64,000 nt of DNA, taken from the NCBI GenBank assembly GCA_032622095.1, contig CP136062.1, forward strand, positions 39,618,918 to 39,682,917, read 5' to 3'. This DNA comes from Siphonodentalium dalli (lineage: Eukaryota; Mollusca; Scaphopoda; Gadilida; Siphonodentaliidae). A model generated the notes under the pieces. That model was not told the origin of the DNA and did not search any database. It saw only the letters and a program-made list of their open reading frames with translations. The position numbers and the translations under genes were made by a program. Positions 29,550-46,140 of this stretch are shown one piece after another (position 1 is the stretch's first letter; every line of letters starts with the position of its first letter).

Positions 29550-32528
29550 TATCTACGCCCCATACATGTATAGGTATCACTACCACACACATATATAGGT
29601 CTCCCCACCACATACATCTATAGGTATCCCCACCACACACATCTATAGGTATCCCCACCACACACATCTATAGGTATCCCCACCAGACACATATATAGGT
29701 ATCCCCACCATACACATCTATAGGTATCCCCACCACATACATATATAGCTATCCCAACCACACACATATATAGGTATCCCCACCACATACATATATAGGT
29801 ATCACCACCACACACAAATAGGTATCCCCACCACATACATATAGGTATCCCCGCCACATACATATAGGTATTCCCACCACACACATATAGGTATCCCCAC
29901 CACACACATATATAGGTATCACCACCACATACATATATAGGTATCCACACCACATACATATATAGGTATCCCCACCACACACATCTATAGGTATCCCCAC
30001 CACATACATATATCGGTATCCCCACCACATACATATATAGGTATCCCCACCACATACATATATAGGTATCCCCACCACATACATATATTGGTATCACCGC
30101 CACATACATCTATAGGTGTACCCACCACATACATCTATAGGTATCCCGCCACACACATATATAGGTATCCCCACCACACACATATATAGGTATCCCCACC
30201 ACATACATATATAGGTATCCCGCCACACACATATCTAGGTATCCCCACCACACACATATACAGGTATCACCACCACACACATATATAGGTATCCCCGCCA
30301 AATACATATATAGGTATCCCCACCACATACATATATAGGTATCACCACCACACACATATATAGGTATCCCCACCACACACATATATATGTATCCCCACCA
30401 CATACATCTTTAGTTATCCCCACAACACACATATATAGGTATCCCCACCACACACATATATAGGTATCACCACCGCATACATATATAGGTATCCACACCA
30501 CATACATATATAGGTATCCCCACCACACACATCTATAGGTATCCCCACCACATACATATATCGGTATCCCCACCACATACATATATAGGTATCCCCACCA
30601 CATACATATATAGGTATCCCCGACAAACACATATATAGGTATCCCCACCACACACATATATAGGTCTGCCCACCACATACATATATAGGTATCCCCGCCA
30701 CACACATATATAGGTATCCCCGCCAAACACATATATAGGTATCCTCACCACACACATATATAGGTATCCCCGCCACATACATATATAGGTCTCCCCGCCA
30801 CACATCTATAGGTATCCCCACCACACACATATATCGGAATCCCCGCCACACGCATATATAGGTATCCCCACCACACACATATATAGGTATCACCACCACA
30901 CACATATATAGGTATCCCCACCACATACATATATAGGTATCCCCACCACAAACATATATAGGTATCACCACCACACACATATATATGTATCCCCACCACA
31001 TACATATATAGGTATCCCCACCACATACATCTATAGGTATCCCCACCACACACATATATAGGTATCCCCACCACATACATATATAGGTATCCCCACCACA
31101 CACATCTATAGGTATCCCCACCACACACATCTATAGGTATCCCAACCACACACATATATAGATATCACCACCACATACATATATAGGTATCACCACCACA
31201 CACATATAGGTATCCCCACCACACACATATAGGTATCCCCGCCACAAACATATAGGTATCCCCACCACACACATGTAGGTATCCCCACCACACACATCTA
31301 TAGGTATCACCACCACATACATATATAGGTATACCCAACACATACATATATAGGTATCCCTACCACATACATATATAGTTATCCCCACCAAACACATCTA
31401 TAGGTATCCCCGCCACATACATATATAGGTATCCCCACCACATACATATATAGGTATCCCCACCACATACATATATAGGTATCCCCACCACATACATCTA
31501 TTGGTATCACCGCCACATACATCTATAGGCATCCCCACCACATACATCTATAAGTATCCCGCCACACACATATATAGGTATCCCCACCACACACATATAT
31601 AGGTATCACCACCACACACATCTATAGGTATCCCGCCACACACATATATAGGTATCCCCACCACACACATATATAGGTATCACCACCACACACATATATA
31701 GGTATCCCCGCCCAATACATATATAGGTATCCCCACCACATACATATATAGGTATCACCACCACACACATATATATGTATCCCCACCACAAACATATATA
31801 GGTATCTCCACCACATACATATATATGTATCCCCACCACACACATATATAGGTATCCCCACCACATACATATATAGGTATCCCCACCACCTACATATATA
31901 GGTAACCCCACCACATACATATATAGGTATCCCCACCACATACATATATAGGTATCCCCACCACATACATATATATGTATCCCCGCCACATACATATATA
32001 TGTATCACCACAACACACATATATAGGTATCCCCACCACATACATATATAGGTATCTCCACCACATACATATATAGGTATCCCCACCACACACACATATA
32101 GGTATCCCCACCACATACATATATAGATATCCCCACCACATACATATATATGTATCCCCACCACATACATCTATATGTATCCCCACCACACACATATATA
32201 GGCATTCCCACCACATACATCTATAGGTATCCCCACCACACACATATATATAGGTATCCCCACCACATACATATATAGTATCCCCACCACACACATCTAT
32301 AGGTATCCCCACCACACACATATATAGGTATCCCCACCACACACATATATAGGTATCACCACCACACACATATATAGGTATCCCCACCACATACATATAT
32401 AGGTATCCCCACCACATAAATATATAGGTATCCCCACCACACACATCTATAGATATCCCCACCACACACATCTATAGGTATCCCCACCACATACATATAT
32501 AAGTATCCCCACCACACACATTTATAGG
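29550..32528. repeat. 2.98-kb HOR, full-length 2979-bp copy 1
   Basis: From TATCTACGCCCC at 29,550 to 32,529. Contains in order: the 23-bp-unit cluster at 29,799-29,890, the TATCGGTATCC units, the TTGGTATCACC unit at 30,088, the GTCTGCCC unit at 30,664, a second short-unit cluster near 31,200-31,280, a second TTGGTATCACC at 31,501, the CGCCCAATAC unit near 31,709, the TGTATCACCACAACAC unit near 32,000 and the 27-bp unit near 32,240. It serves as the reference for the family. Confidence 0.93.
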
Positions 32529-35508
32529 TATCTACGCCCCATACATGTATAGGTATCACTACCACACACATATATAGGTCTCCCCACCACATACATCTAT
32601 AGGTATCCCCACCACACACATCTATAGGTATCCCCACCACACACATCTATAGGTATCCCCACCAGACACATATATAGGTATCCCCACCATACACATCTAT
32701 AGGTATCCCCACCACATACATATATAGCTATCCCAACCACACACATATATAGGTATCCCCACCACATACATATATAGGTATCACCACCACACACATATAG
32801 GTATCCCCACCACATACATATAGGTATCCCCGCCACATACATATAGGTATTCCCACCACACACATATAGGTATCCCCACCACACACATATATAGGTATCA
32901 CCACCACATACATATATAGGTATCCACACCACATACATATATAGGTATCCCCACCACACACATCTATAGGTATCCCCACCACATACATATATCGGTATCC
33001 CCACCACATACATATATAGGTATCCCCACCACATACATATATAGGTATCCCCACCACATACATATATTGGTATCACCGCCACATACATCTATAGGTGTAC
33101 CCACCACATACATCTATAGGTATCCCGCCACACACATATATAGGTATCCCCACCACACACATATATAGGTATCCCCACCACATACATATATAGGTATCCC
33201 GCCACACACATATCTAGGTATCCCCACCACACACATATACAGGTATCACCACCACACACATATATAGGTATCCCCGCCAAATACATATATAGGTATCCCC
33301 ACCACATACATATATAGGTATCACCACCACACACATATATAGGTATCCCCACCACACACATATATATGTATCCCCACCACATACATCTTTAGTTATCCCC
33401 ACCACACACATATATAGGTATCCCCACCACACACATATATAGGTATCACCACCACATACATATATAGGTATCCACACCACATACATATATAGGTATCCCC
33501 ACCACACACATCTATAGGTATCCCCACCACATACATATATCGGTATCCCCACCACATACATATATAGGTATCCCCACCACATACATATATAGGTATCCCC
33601 GCCAAACACATATATAGGTATCCCCACCACACACATATATAGGTCTGCCCACCACATACATATATAGGTATCCCCGCCACACACATATATAGGTATCCCC
33701 GCCAAACACATATATAGGTATCCTCACCACACACATATATAGGTATCCCCGCCACATACATATATAGGTCTCCCCGCCACACATCTATAGGTATCCCCAC
33801 CACACACATATATCGGTATCCCCACCACACGCATATATAGGTATCCCCACCACACACATATATAGGTATCACCACCACACACATATATAGGTATCCCCAC
33901 CACATACATATATAGGTATCCCCACCACAAACATATATAGGTATCACCACCACACACATATATATGTATCCCCACCACATACATATATAGGTATCCCCAC
34001 CACATACATCTATAGGTATCCCCACCACACACATATATAGGTATCCCCACCACATACATATATAGGTATCCCCACCACACACATCTATAGGTATCCCCAC
34101 CACACACATCTATAGGTATCCCAACCACACACATATATAGATATCACCACCACATACATATATAGGTATCACCACCACACACATATAGGTATCCCCACCA
34201 CACACATATAGGTATCCCCGCCACAAACATATAGGTATCCCCACCACACACATGTAGGTATCCCCACCACACACATCTATAGGTATCACCACCACATACA
34301 TATATAGGTATACCCAACACATACATATATAGGTATCCCTACCACATACATATATAGTTATCCCCACCAAACACATCTATAGGTATCCCCACCACATACA
34401 TATATAGGTATCCCCACCACATACATATTTAGGTATCCCCACCACATACATATATAGGTATCCCCACCACATACATCTATTGGTATCACCGCCACATACA
34501 TCTATAGGCATCCCCACCACATACATCTATAAGTATCCCGCCACACACATATATAGGTATCCCCACCACACACATATATAGGTATCACCACCACACACAT
34601 ATATAGGTATCCCGCCACACACATATATAGGTATCCCCACCACACACATATATAGGTATCACCACCACACACATATATAGGTATCCCCGCCCAATACATA
34701 TATAGGTATCCCCACCACATACATATATAGGTATCACCACCACACACATATATATGTATCCCCACCACAAACATATATAGGTATCTCCACCACATACATA
34801 TATATGTATCCCCACCACACACATATATAGGTATCCCCACCACATACATATATAGGTATCCCCACCACCTACATATATAGGTAACCCCACCACATACATA
34901 TATAGGTATCCCCACCACATACATATATAGGTATCCCCACCACATACATATATATGTATCCCCGCCACATACATATATATGTATCACCACAACACACATA
35001 TATAGGTATCCCCACCACATACATATATAGGTATCTCCACCACATACATATATAGGTATCCCCACCACACACACATATAGGTATCCCCACCACATACATA
35101 TATAGATATCCCCACCACATACATATATATGTATCCCCACCACATACATCTATATGTATCCCCACCACACACATATATAGGCATCCCCACCACATACATC
35201 TATAGGTATCCCCACCACACACATATATATAGGTATCCCCACCACATACATATATAGTATCCCCACCACACACATCTATAGGTATCCCCACCACACACAT
35301 ATATAGGTATCCCCACCACACACATATATAGGTATCACCACCACACACATATATAGGTATCCCCACCAAAATACATATATAGGTATCCCCACCACATAAA
35401 TATATAGGTATCCCCACCACACACATCTATAGATATCCCCACCACACATATCTATAGGTATCCCCACCACATACATATATAAGTATCCCCACCACACACA
35501 TTTATAGG
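32529..35508. repeat. 2.98-kb HOR, full-length 2980-bp copy 2
   Basis: Near-identical to the previous copy, with all markers displaced by 2,979-2,980 bp (GTCTGCCC at 33,643). It is one base longer because of a 26-bp unit with CCACCAAAATACAT near 35,365, which the previous copy lacks. Confidence 0.93.
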
Positions 35509-38488
35509 TATCTACGCCCCATACATGTATAGGTATCACTACCACACACATATATAGGTCTCCCCACCACATACATCTATAGGTATCCCCACCACACACA
35601 TCTATAGGTATCCCCACCACACACATCTATAGGTATCCCCACCAGACACATATATAGGTATCCCCACCATACACATCTATAGGTATCCCCACCACATACA
35701 TATATAGCTATCCCAACCACACACATATATAGGTATCCCCACCACATACATATATAGGTATCACCACCACACACATATAGGTATCCCCACCACATACATA
35801 TAGGTATCCCCGCCACATACATATAGGTATTCCCACCACACACATATAGGTATCCCCACCACACACATATATAGGTATCACCACCACATACATATATAGG
35901 TATCCACACCACATACATATATAGGTATCCCCACCACACACATCTATAGGTATCCCCACCACATACATATATCGGTATCCCCACCACATACATATATAGG
36001 TATCCCCACCACATACATATATAGGTATCCCCACCACATACATATATTGGTATCACCGCCACATACATCTATAGGTGTACCCACCACATACATCTATAGG
36101 TATCCCGCCACACACATATATAGGTATCCCCACCACACACATATATAGGTATCCCCACCACATACATATATAGGTATCCCGCCACACACATATCTAGGTA
36201 TCCCCACCACACACATATACAGGTATCACCACCACACACATATATAGGTATCCCCGCCAAATACATATATAGGTATCCCCACCACATACATATATAGGTA
36301 TCACCACCACACACATATATAGGTATCCCCACCACACACATATATATGTATCCCCACCACATACATCTTTAGTTATCCCCACCACACACATATATAGGTA
36401 TCCCCACCACACACATATATAGGTATCACCACCACATACATATATAGGTATCCACACCACATACATATATAGGTATCCCCACCACACACATCTATAGGTA
36501 TCCCCACCACATACATATATCGGTATCCCCACCACATACATATATAGGTATCCCCACCACATACATATATAGGTATCCCCGCCAAACACATATATAGGTA
36601 TCCCCACCACACACATATATAGGTCTGCCCACCACATACATATATAGGTATCCCCGCCACACACATATATAGGTATCCCCGCCAAACACATATATAGGTA
36701 TCCTCACCACACACATATATAGGTATCCCCGCCACATACATATATAGGTCTCCCCGCCACACATCTATAGGTATCCCCACCACACACATATATCGGTATC
36801 CCCACCACACGCATATATAGGTATCCCCACCACACACATATATAGGTATCACCACCACACACATATATAGGTATCCCCACCACATACATATATAGGTATC
36901 CCCACCACAAACATATATAGGTATCACCACCACACACATATATATGTATCCCCACCACATACATATATAGGTATCCCCACCACATACATCTATAGGTATC
37001 CCCACCACACACATATATAGGTATCCCCACCACATACATATATAGGTATCCCCACCACACACATCTATAGGTATCCCCACCACACACATCTATAGGTATC
37101 CCAACCACACACATATATAGATATCACCACCACATACATATATAGGTATCACCACCACACACATATAGGTATCCCCACCACACACATATAGGTATCCCCG
37201 CCACAAACATATAGGTATCCCCACCACACACATGTAGGTATCCCCACCACACACATCTATAGGTATCACCACCACATACATATATAGGTATACCCAACAC
37301 ATACATATATAGGTATCCCTACCACATACATATATAGTTATCCCCACCAAACACATCTATAGGTATCCCCACCACATACATATATAGGTATCCCCACCAC
37401 ATACATATATAGGTATCCCCACCACATACATATATAGGTATCCCCACCACATACATCTATTGGTATCACCGCCACATACATCTATAGGCATCCCCACCAC
37501 ATACATCTATAAGTATCCCGCCACACACATATATAGGTATCCCCACCACACACATATATAGGTATCACCACCACACACATATATAGGTATCCCGCCACAC
37601 ACATATATAGGTATCCCCACCACACACATATATAGGTATCACCACCACACACATATATAGGTATCCCCGCCCAATACATATATAGGTATCCCCACCACAT
37701 ACATATATAGGTATCACCACCACACACATATATATGTATCCCCACCACAAACATATATAGGTATCTCCACCACATACATATATATGTATCCCCACCACAC
37801 ACATATATAGGTATCCCCACCACATACATATATAGGTATCCCCACCACCTACATATATAGGTAACCCCACCACATACATATATAGGTATCCCCACCACAT
37901 ACATATATAGGTATCCCCACCACATACATATATATGTATCCCCGCCACATACATATATATGTATCACCACAACACACATATATAGGTATCCCCACCACAT
38001 ACATATATAGGTATCTCCACCACATACATATATAGGTATCCCCACCACACACACATATAGGTATCCCCACCACATACATATATAGATATCCCCACCACAT
38101 ACATATATATGTATCCCCACCACATACATCTATATGTATCCCCACCACACACATATATAGGCATCCCCACCACATACATCTATAGGTATCCCCACCACAC
38201 ACATATATATAGGTATCCCCACCACATACATATATAGTATCCCCACCACACACATCTATAGGTATCCCCACCACACACATATATAGGTATCCCCACCACA
38301 CACATATATAGGTATCACCACCACACACATATATAGGTATCCCCACCAAAATACATATATAGGTATCCCCACCACATAAATATATAGGTATCCCCACCAC
38401 ACACATCTATAGATATCCCCACCACACACATCTATAGGTATCCCCACCACATACATATATAAGTATCCCCACCACACACATTTATAGG
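35509..38488. repeat. 2.98-kb HOR, full-length 2980-bp copy 3
   Basis: Shares with copy 2 the private CCACCAAAATACAT 26-bp unit (near 38,345, 2,980 bp after 35,365). It also shares the ATATATAGGTATCCCG form of the unit near 37,580 (34,600 in copy 2), where other copies have ATCTATAGG. These shared private changes mark copies 2 and 3 as sister duplicates. Confidence 0.93.
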
Positions 38489-41467
38489 TATCTACGCCCC
38501 ATACATGTATAGGTATCACTACCACACACATATATAGGTCTCCCCACCACATACATCTATAGGTATCCCCACCACACACATCTATAGGTATCCCCACCAC
38601 ACACATCTATAGGTATCCCCACCAGACACATATATAGGTATCCCCACCATACACATCTATAGGTATCCCCACCACATACATATATAGCTATCCCAACCAC
38701 ACACATATATAGGTATCCCCACCACATACATATATAGGTATCACCACCACACACATATAGGTATCCCCACCACATACATATAGGTATCCCCGCCACATAC
38801 ATATAGGTATTCCCACCACACACATATAGGTATCCCCACCACACACATATATAGGTATCACCACCACATACATATATAGGTATCCACACCACATACATAT
38901 ATAGGTATCCCCACCACACACATCTATAGGTATCCCCACCACATACATATATCGGTATCCCCACCACATACATATATAGGTATCCCCACCACATACATAT
39001 ATAGGTATCCCCACCACATACATCTATTGGTATCACCGCCACATACATCTATAGGTGTACCCACCACATACATCTATAGGTATCCCGCCACACACATATA
39101 TAGGTATCCCCACCACACACATATATAGGTATCCCCACCACATACATATATAGGTATCCCGCCACACACATATCTAGGTATCCCCACCACACACATATAC
39201 AGGTATCACCACCACACACATATATAGGTATCCCCGCCAAATACATATATAGGTATCCCCACCACATACATATATAGGTATCACCACCACACACATATAT
39301 AGGTATCCCCACCACACACATATATATGTATCCCCACCACATACATCTATAGTTATCCCCACCACACACATATATAGGTATCCCCACCACACACATATAT
39401 AGGTATCACCACCACATACATATATAGGTATCCACACCACATACATATATAGGTATCCCCACCACACACATCTATAGGTATCCCCACCACATACATATAT
39501 CGGTATCCCCACCACATACATATATAGGTATCCCCACCACATACATATATAGGTATCCCCGCCAAACACATATATAGGTATCCCCACCACACACATATAT
39601 AGGTCTGCCCACCACATACATATATAGGTATCCCCGCCACACACATATATAGGTATCCCCGCCAAACACATATATAGGTATCCTCACCACACACATATAT
39701 AGGTATCCCCGCCACATACATATATAGGTCTCCCCGCCACACATCTATAGGTATCCCCACCACACACATATATCGGTATCCCCACCACACGCATATATAG
39801 GTATCCCCACCACACACATATATAGGTATCACCACCACACACATATATAGGTATCCCCACCACATACATATATAGGTATCCCCACCACAAACATATATAG
39901 GTATCACCACCACACACATATATATGTATCCCCACCACATACATATATAGGTATCCCCACCACATACATCTATAGGTATCCCCACCACACACATATATAG
40001 GTATCCCCACCACATACATATATAGGTATCCCCACCACACACATCTATAGGTATCCCCACCACACACATCTATAGGTATCCCAACCACACACATATATAG
40101 ATATCACCACCACATACATATATAGGTATCACCACCACACACATATAGGTATCCCCACCATATACATATAGGTATCCCCGCCACAAACATATAGGTATCC
40201 CCACCACACACATGTAGGTATCCCCACCACAGACATCTATAGGTATCACCACCACATACATATATAGGTATACCCAACACATACATATATAGGTATCCCT
40301 ACCACATACATATATAGTTATCCCCACCAAACACATCTATAGGTATCCCCACCACATACATATATAGGTATCCCCACCACATACATATATAGGTATCCCC
40401 ACCACATACATATATAGGTATCCCCACCACATACATCTATTGGTATCACCGCCACATACATCTATAGGCATCCCCACCACATACATCTATAAGTATCCCG
40501 CCACACACATATATAGGTATCCCCACCACACACATATATAGGTATCACCACCACACACATCTATAGGTATCCCGCCACACACATATATAGGTATCCCCAC
40601 CACACACATATATAGGTATCACCACCACACACATATATAGGTATCCCCGCCCAATACATATATAGGTATCCCCACCACATACATATATAGGTATCACCAC
40701 CACACATATATATATGTATCCCCACCACAAACATATATAGGTATCTCCACCACATACATCTATATGTATCCCCACCACACACATATATAGGTATCCCTAC
40801 CACATACATATATAGGTATCCCCACCACCTACATATATAGGTAACCCCACCACATACATATATAGGTATCCCCACCACATACATATATAGGTATCCCCAC
40901 CACATACATATATATGTATCCCCGCCACATACATATATATGTATCACCACAACACACATATATAGGTATCCCCACCACATACATATATAGGTATCTCCAC
41001 CACATACATATATAGGTATCCCCACCACACACACATATAGATATCCCCACCACATACATATATAGATATCCCCACCACATACATATATATGTATCCCCAC
41101 CACATACATCTATATGTATCCCCACCACACACATATATAGGCATCCCCACCACATACATCTATAGGTATCCCCACCACACACATATATATAGGTATCCCC
41201 ACCACATACATATATAGTATCCCCACCACACACATCTATAGGTATCCCCACCACACACATATATAGGTATCCCCACCACACACATATATAGGTATCACCA
41301 CCACACACATATATAGGTATCCCCACCACATACATATATAGGTATCCCCACCACATAAATATATAGGTATCCCCACCACACACATCTATAGATATCCCAA
41401 CCACACACATCTATAGGTATCCCCACCACATACATATATAAGTATCCCCACCACACACATTTATAGG
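38489..41467. repeat. 2.98-kb HOR, full-length 2979-bp copy 4
   Basis: GTCTGCCC is at 39,603, 2,980 bp after 36,623. At 41.33 kb the normal CCACCACATACAT unit is present instead of the 26-bp form, so the copy is 2,979 bp long. The phase marker at its right end carries an A-to-C change (GTCTCTACG at 41,467). Confidence 0.93.
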
Positions 41468-43083
41468 TCTCTACGCCCCATACATGTATAGGTATCACTA
41501 CCACACACATATATAGGTCTCCCCACCACATACATCTATAGGTATCCCCACCACACACATCTATAGGTATCCCCACCACACACATCTATAGGTATCCCCA
41601 CCAGACACATATATAGGTATCCCCACCATACACATCTATAGGTATCCCCACCACATACATATATAGGTATCTCAACCACACACATATATAGGTATCCCCA
41701 CCACATACATATATAGGTATCACCACCACACACATATAGGTATCCCCACCACATACATATAGGTATCCCCGCCACATACATATAGGTATTCCCACCACAC
41801 ACATATAGGTATCCCCACCACACACATATATAGGTATCACCACCACATACATATATAGGTATCCACACCACATACATATATAGGTATCCCCACCACACAC
41901 ATCTATAGGTATCCCCACCACATACATATATCGGTATCCCCACCACATACATATATAGGTATCCCCACCACATACATATATAGGTATCTCCACCACATAC
42001 ATCTATTGGTATCACCGCCACACACATATATAGGTATCCCCACCACACACATATATAGGTATCACCACCACACACATCTATAGGCATCCCCACCACATAC
42101 ATCTATAGGTATCCCGCCACACACATATATAGGTATCCCCACCACACACATATATAGGTATCACCACCACACACATCTATAGGTATCCCGCCACACACAT
42201 ATATAGGTATCCCCACCACACACATATATAGGTATCACCACCACAAACATATATAGGTATCCCCGCCCAATACATATATAGGTATCCCCACCACATACAT
42301 ATATAGGTATCCCCACCACATACATATATATGTATCCCCACCACAAACATATATAGGTATCTCCACCACATACATCTATAGGTATCCCCACCACACACAT
42401 ATATAGGTATCCCCACCACATACATATATAGGTATCCCCACCACCTACATATATAGGTAACCCCACCACATACATATATAGGTATCCCCACCACATACAT
42501 ATATAGGTATCCCCACCACATACATATATATGTATCCCCGCCACATACATATATATGTATCACCACAACACACATATATAGGTATCCCCACCACATACAT
42601 ATATAGGTATCTCCACCACATACATATATAGGTATCCCCTCCACACACACATATAGGTATCCCCACCACATACATATATAGATATCCCCACCACATACAT
42701 ATATATGTATCCCCACCACATACATCTATATGTATCCCCACCACACACATATATAGGCATCCCCACCACATACATCTATAGGTATCCCCACCACACACAT
42801 ATATATAGGTATCCCCACCACATACATATATAGTATCCCCACCACACACATCTATAGGTATCCCCACCACACACATATATAGGTATCCCCACCACACACA
42901 TATATAGGTATCACCACCACACACATATATAGGTATCCCCACCACATACATATATAGGTATCCCCACCACATAAATATATAGGTATCCCCACCACACACA
43001 TCTATAGATATCCCCACCACACACATCTATAGGTATCCCCACCACATACATATATAAGTATCCCCACCACACACATTTATAGG
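41468..43083. repeat. 2.98-kb HOR, 1616-bp deletion form (c), different junction
   Basis: Same length as the forms at 24 and 28 kb and missing the same interior. The three units at the junction (42,005-42,085) differ: CACCGCCACACACATATA, a plain CACAC unit and a TCACCACCACAC unit with ATCTATAGG. The other two have the TTACCGCC/GTGTACCC/TTGGTATCACC set. Either the deletion occurred twice or conversion later rewrote these three units. Confidence 0.88.
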
Positions 43084-44390
43084 TATCTACGCCCCATACA
43101 TGTATAGGTATCACTACCACACACATATATAGGTCTCCCCACCACATACATCTATAGGTATCCCCACCACACACATCTATAGGTATCCCCATCACACACA
43201 TCTATAGGTATCCCCACCAGACACATATATAGGTATCCCCACCATACACATCTATAGGTATCCCCACCACATACATATATAGCTATCCCAACCACACACA
43301 TATATAGGTATCCCCACCACATACATATATAGGTATCACCACCACACACATATAGGTATCCCCACCACATACATATAGGTATCCCCGCCACATACATATA
43401 GGTATTCCCACCACACACATATAGATATCCCCACCACACACATATATAGGTATCACCACCACATACATATATAGGTATCCACACCACATACATATATAGG
43501 TATCCCCACCACACACATCTATAGGTATCCCCACCACATACATATATCGGTATCCCCACCACATACATATATAGGTATCCCCACCACATACATATATAGG
43601 TATCCCCACCACATACATCTATTGGTATCACCGCCACATACATCTATAGGTGTACCCACCACATACATCTATAGGTATCCCGCCACACACATATATAGGT
43701 ATCCCCACCACACACATATATAGGTATCCCCACCACATACATATATAGGTATCCCGCCACACACATATCTAGGTATCCCCACCACACACATATACAGGTA
43801 TCACCACCACACACATATATAGGTATCCCCGCCAAATACATATATAGGTATCCCCACCACATACATATATAGGTATCACCACCACACACATATATAGGTA
43901 TCCCCACCACACACATATATATGTATCCCCACCACATACATCTATAGTTATCCCCACCACACACATATATAGGTATCCCACCACATACATATATAGGTAT
44001 CCCCACCACATACACATATAGGTATCCCCACCACATACATATATAGGTATCCCCACCATATACATATATAGGTATCCCCACCACATACATATATAGGTAT
44101 CCCCGCCACATACATATATATGTATCACCACCACACACATATATAGGTATCCCCACCACATACATATATAGGTATCCCCACCACATACATCTATAGGTAT
44201 CCCCACCACACATAAATATAGGTATCCCCACCACATACATATATAGATATCCCCACCACATACATATATATGTATCCCCACCACATACATCTATATGTAT
44301 CCCCACCACACACATATATATGTATCCCCACCACATACATCTATAGGTATCCCCACCACACACATATATAGGTATCCCCATCACATACAT
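43084..44390. repeat. 2.98-kb HOR, truncated last copy and transition
   Basis: Follows the family from TATCTACGCCCC at 43,084 through the short-unit cluster at 43,333 and the TTGGTAT unit near 43,620 to about 43,975. There it switches to the module of 17.3-17.7 kb (ACACATAAATATAGG unit at about 44,210, TATATGTATC units). This switch is the right border of the homogeneous 2.98-kb core. Confidence 0.8.
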
Positions 44391-45240
44391 ATATAGGTAT
44401 CCCCACCACATACATATATAGGTATCACCACCACACACATATATAGGTATCCCCACCACATACATATATAGGTATTCCCACCACATACATCTATAGGTAT
44501 CCCCACCACACACATATATAGGTATGCCCACCACATACATATATAGGTATCCCCACCACCTACATATATAGGTATCCCCACCACATACATATATAGGTAT
44601 CCCCACCACATACATATATAGGTATCCCCGCCACACACATATATATAGGTATCCCCGCCACACACATATATAGGTATCCCCACCACATACTTATATAGGT
44701 CTCCCCACCACATACATCTATAGGTATCCCCACCACACACATCTATAGGTATCCCCACCACACACATATATAGGTATCACCACCACACACATATATAGGT
44801 ATCCCCACCACATACATATATAGGTATCCCCACCACATAAATATATAGGTATCCCCACCATACACATCTATAGATATCCCCACCACACACATCTATATGT
44901 ATTCCCACCACATACATATATAAGTATCCCCACCACACACATTTATAGGTATCCACGCCCCATACATATATAGGTATCACTACCACACACATATATAGGT
45001 CTCCCCACCACATACATCTATAGGTATCCCCACCACACACATCTATAGGTATCCCCACCACACACATCTATAGGTATCCCCACCACACACATATATAGGT
45101 ATCCCCACCATACACATCTATAGGTATCCCCACCACATACATATATAGGTATCCCAACCACACACATATATAGGTATCCCCACCACATACATATATAGGT
45201 ATCACCACCACACACATATAGGTATCCCCACCACATACAT
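44391..45240. repeat. 900-bp tandem duplication, copy 1
   Basis: Apparently identical units recur exactly 900 bp (36 units) downstream. Examples are the GGTATGCCCACC unit (44,521 and 45,421), the 27-bp TATATATAGG unit (44,640 and 45,540), ACTTATATAGGTC (44,689 and 45,589) and TATCCACGCCCC (44,949 and 45,849). I saw no differences in the lines compared, which implies a recent event or an assembly duplication. Confidence 0.92.
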
Positions 45241-45290
45241 ATATAGGTATCACCACCACACACATATATATGTATCCCCACCACATACAT

Positions 45291-46140
45291 ATATAGGTAT
45301 CCCCACCACATACATATATAGGTATCACCACCACACACATATATAGGTATCCCCACCACATACATATATAGGTATTCCCACCACATACATCTATAGGTAT
45401 CCCCACCACACACATATATAGGTATGCCCACCACATACATATATAGGTATCCCCACCACCTACATATATAGGTATCCCCACCACATACATATATAGGTAT
45501 CCCCACCACATACATATATAGGTATCCCCGCCACACACATATATATAGGTATCCCCGCCACACACATATATAGGTATCCCCACCACATACTTATATAGGT
45601 CTCCCCACCACATACATCTATAGGTATCCCCACCACACACATCTATAGGTATCCCCACCACACACATATATAGGTATCACCACCACACACATATATAGGT
45701 ATCCCCACCACATACATATATAGGTATCCCCACCACATAAATATATAGGTATCCCCACCATACACATCTATAGATATCCCCACCACACACATCTATATGT
45801 ATTCCCACCACATACATATATAAGTATCCCCACCACACACATTTATAGGTATCCACGCCCCATACATATATAGGTATCACTACCACACACATATATAGGT
45901 CTCCCCACCACATACATCTATAGGTATCCCCACCACACACATCTATAGGTATCCCCACCACACACATCTATAGGTATCCCCACCACACACATATATAGGT
46001 ATCCCCACCATACACATCTATAGGTATCCCCACCACATACATATATAGGTATCCCAACCACACACATATATAGGTATCCCCACCACATACATATATAGGT
46101 ATCACCACCACACACATATAGGTATCCCCACCACATACAT
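45291..46140. repeat. 900-bp tandem duplication, copy 2
   Basis: Second copy at an offset of 900 bp. Between the copies (45,241-45,290) two units differ. After 46,140 the second copy continues into a full four-unit 23-bp cluster (to about 46,205). The first copy has only one short unit before it jumps back, which places the exchange point next to that cluster. Confidence 0.92.

Noticed and set aside
44391-46140. Treating the 900-bp and 2.98-kb near-identical copies as certain biology
   Set aside because: Assembly duplication cannot be excluded from sequence alone for the 900-bp pair. For the 2.98-kb family the private variants make a pure artefact less likely, but read support was not available.
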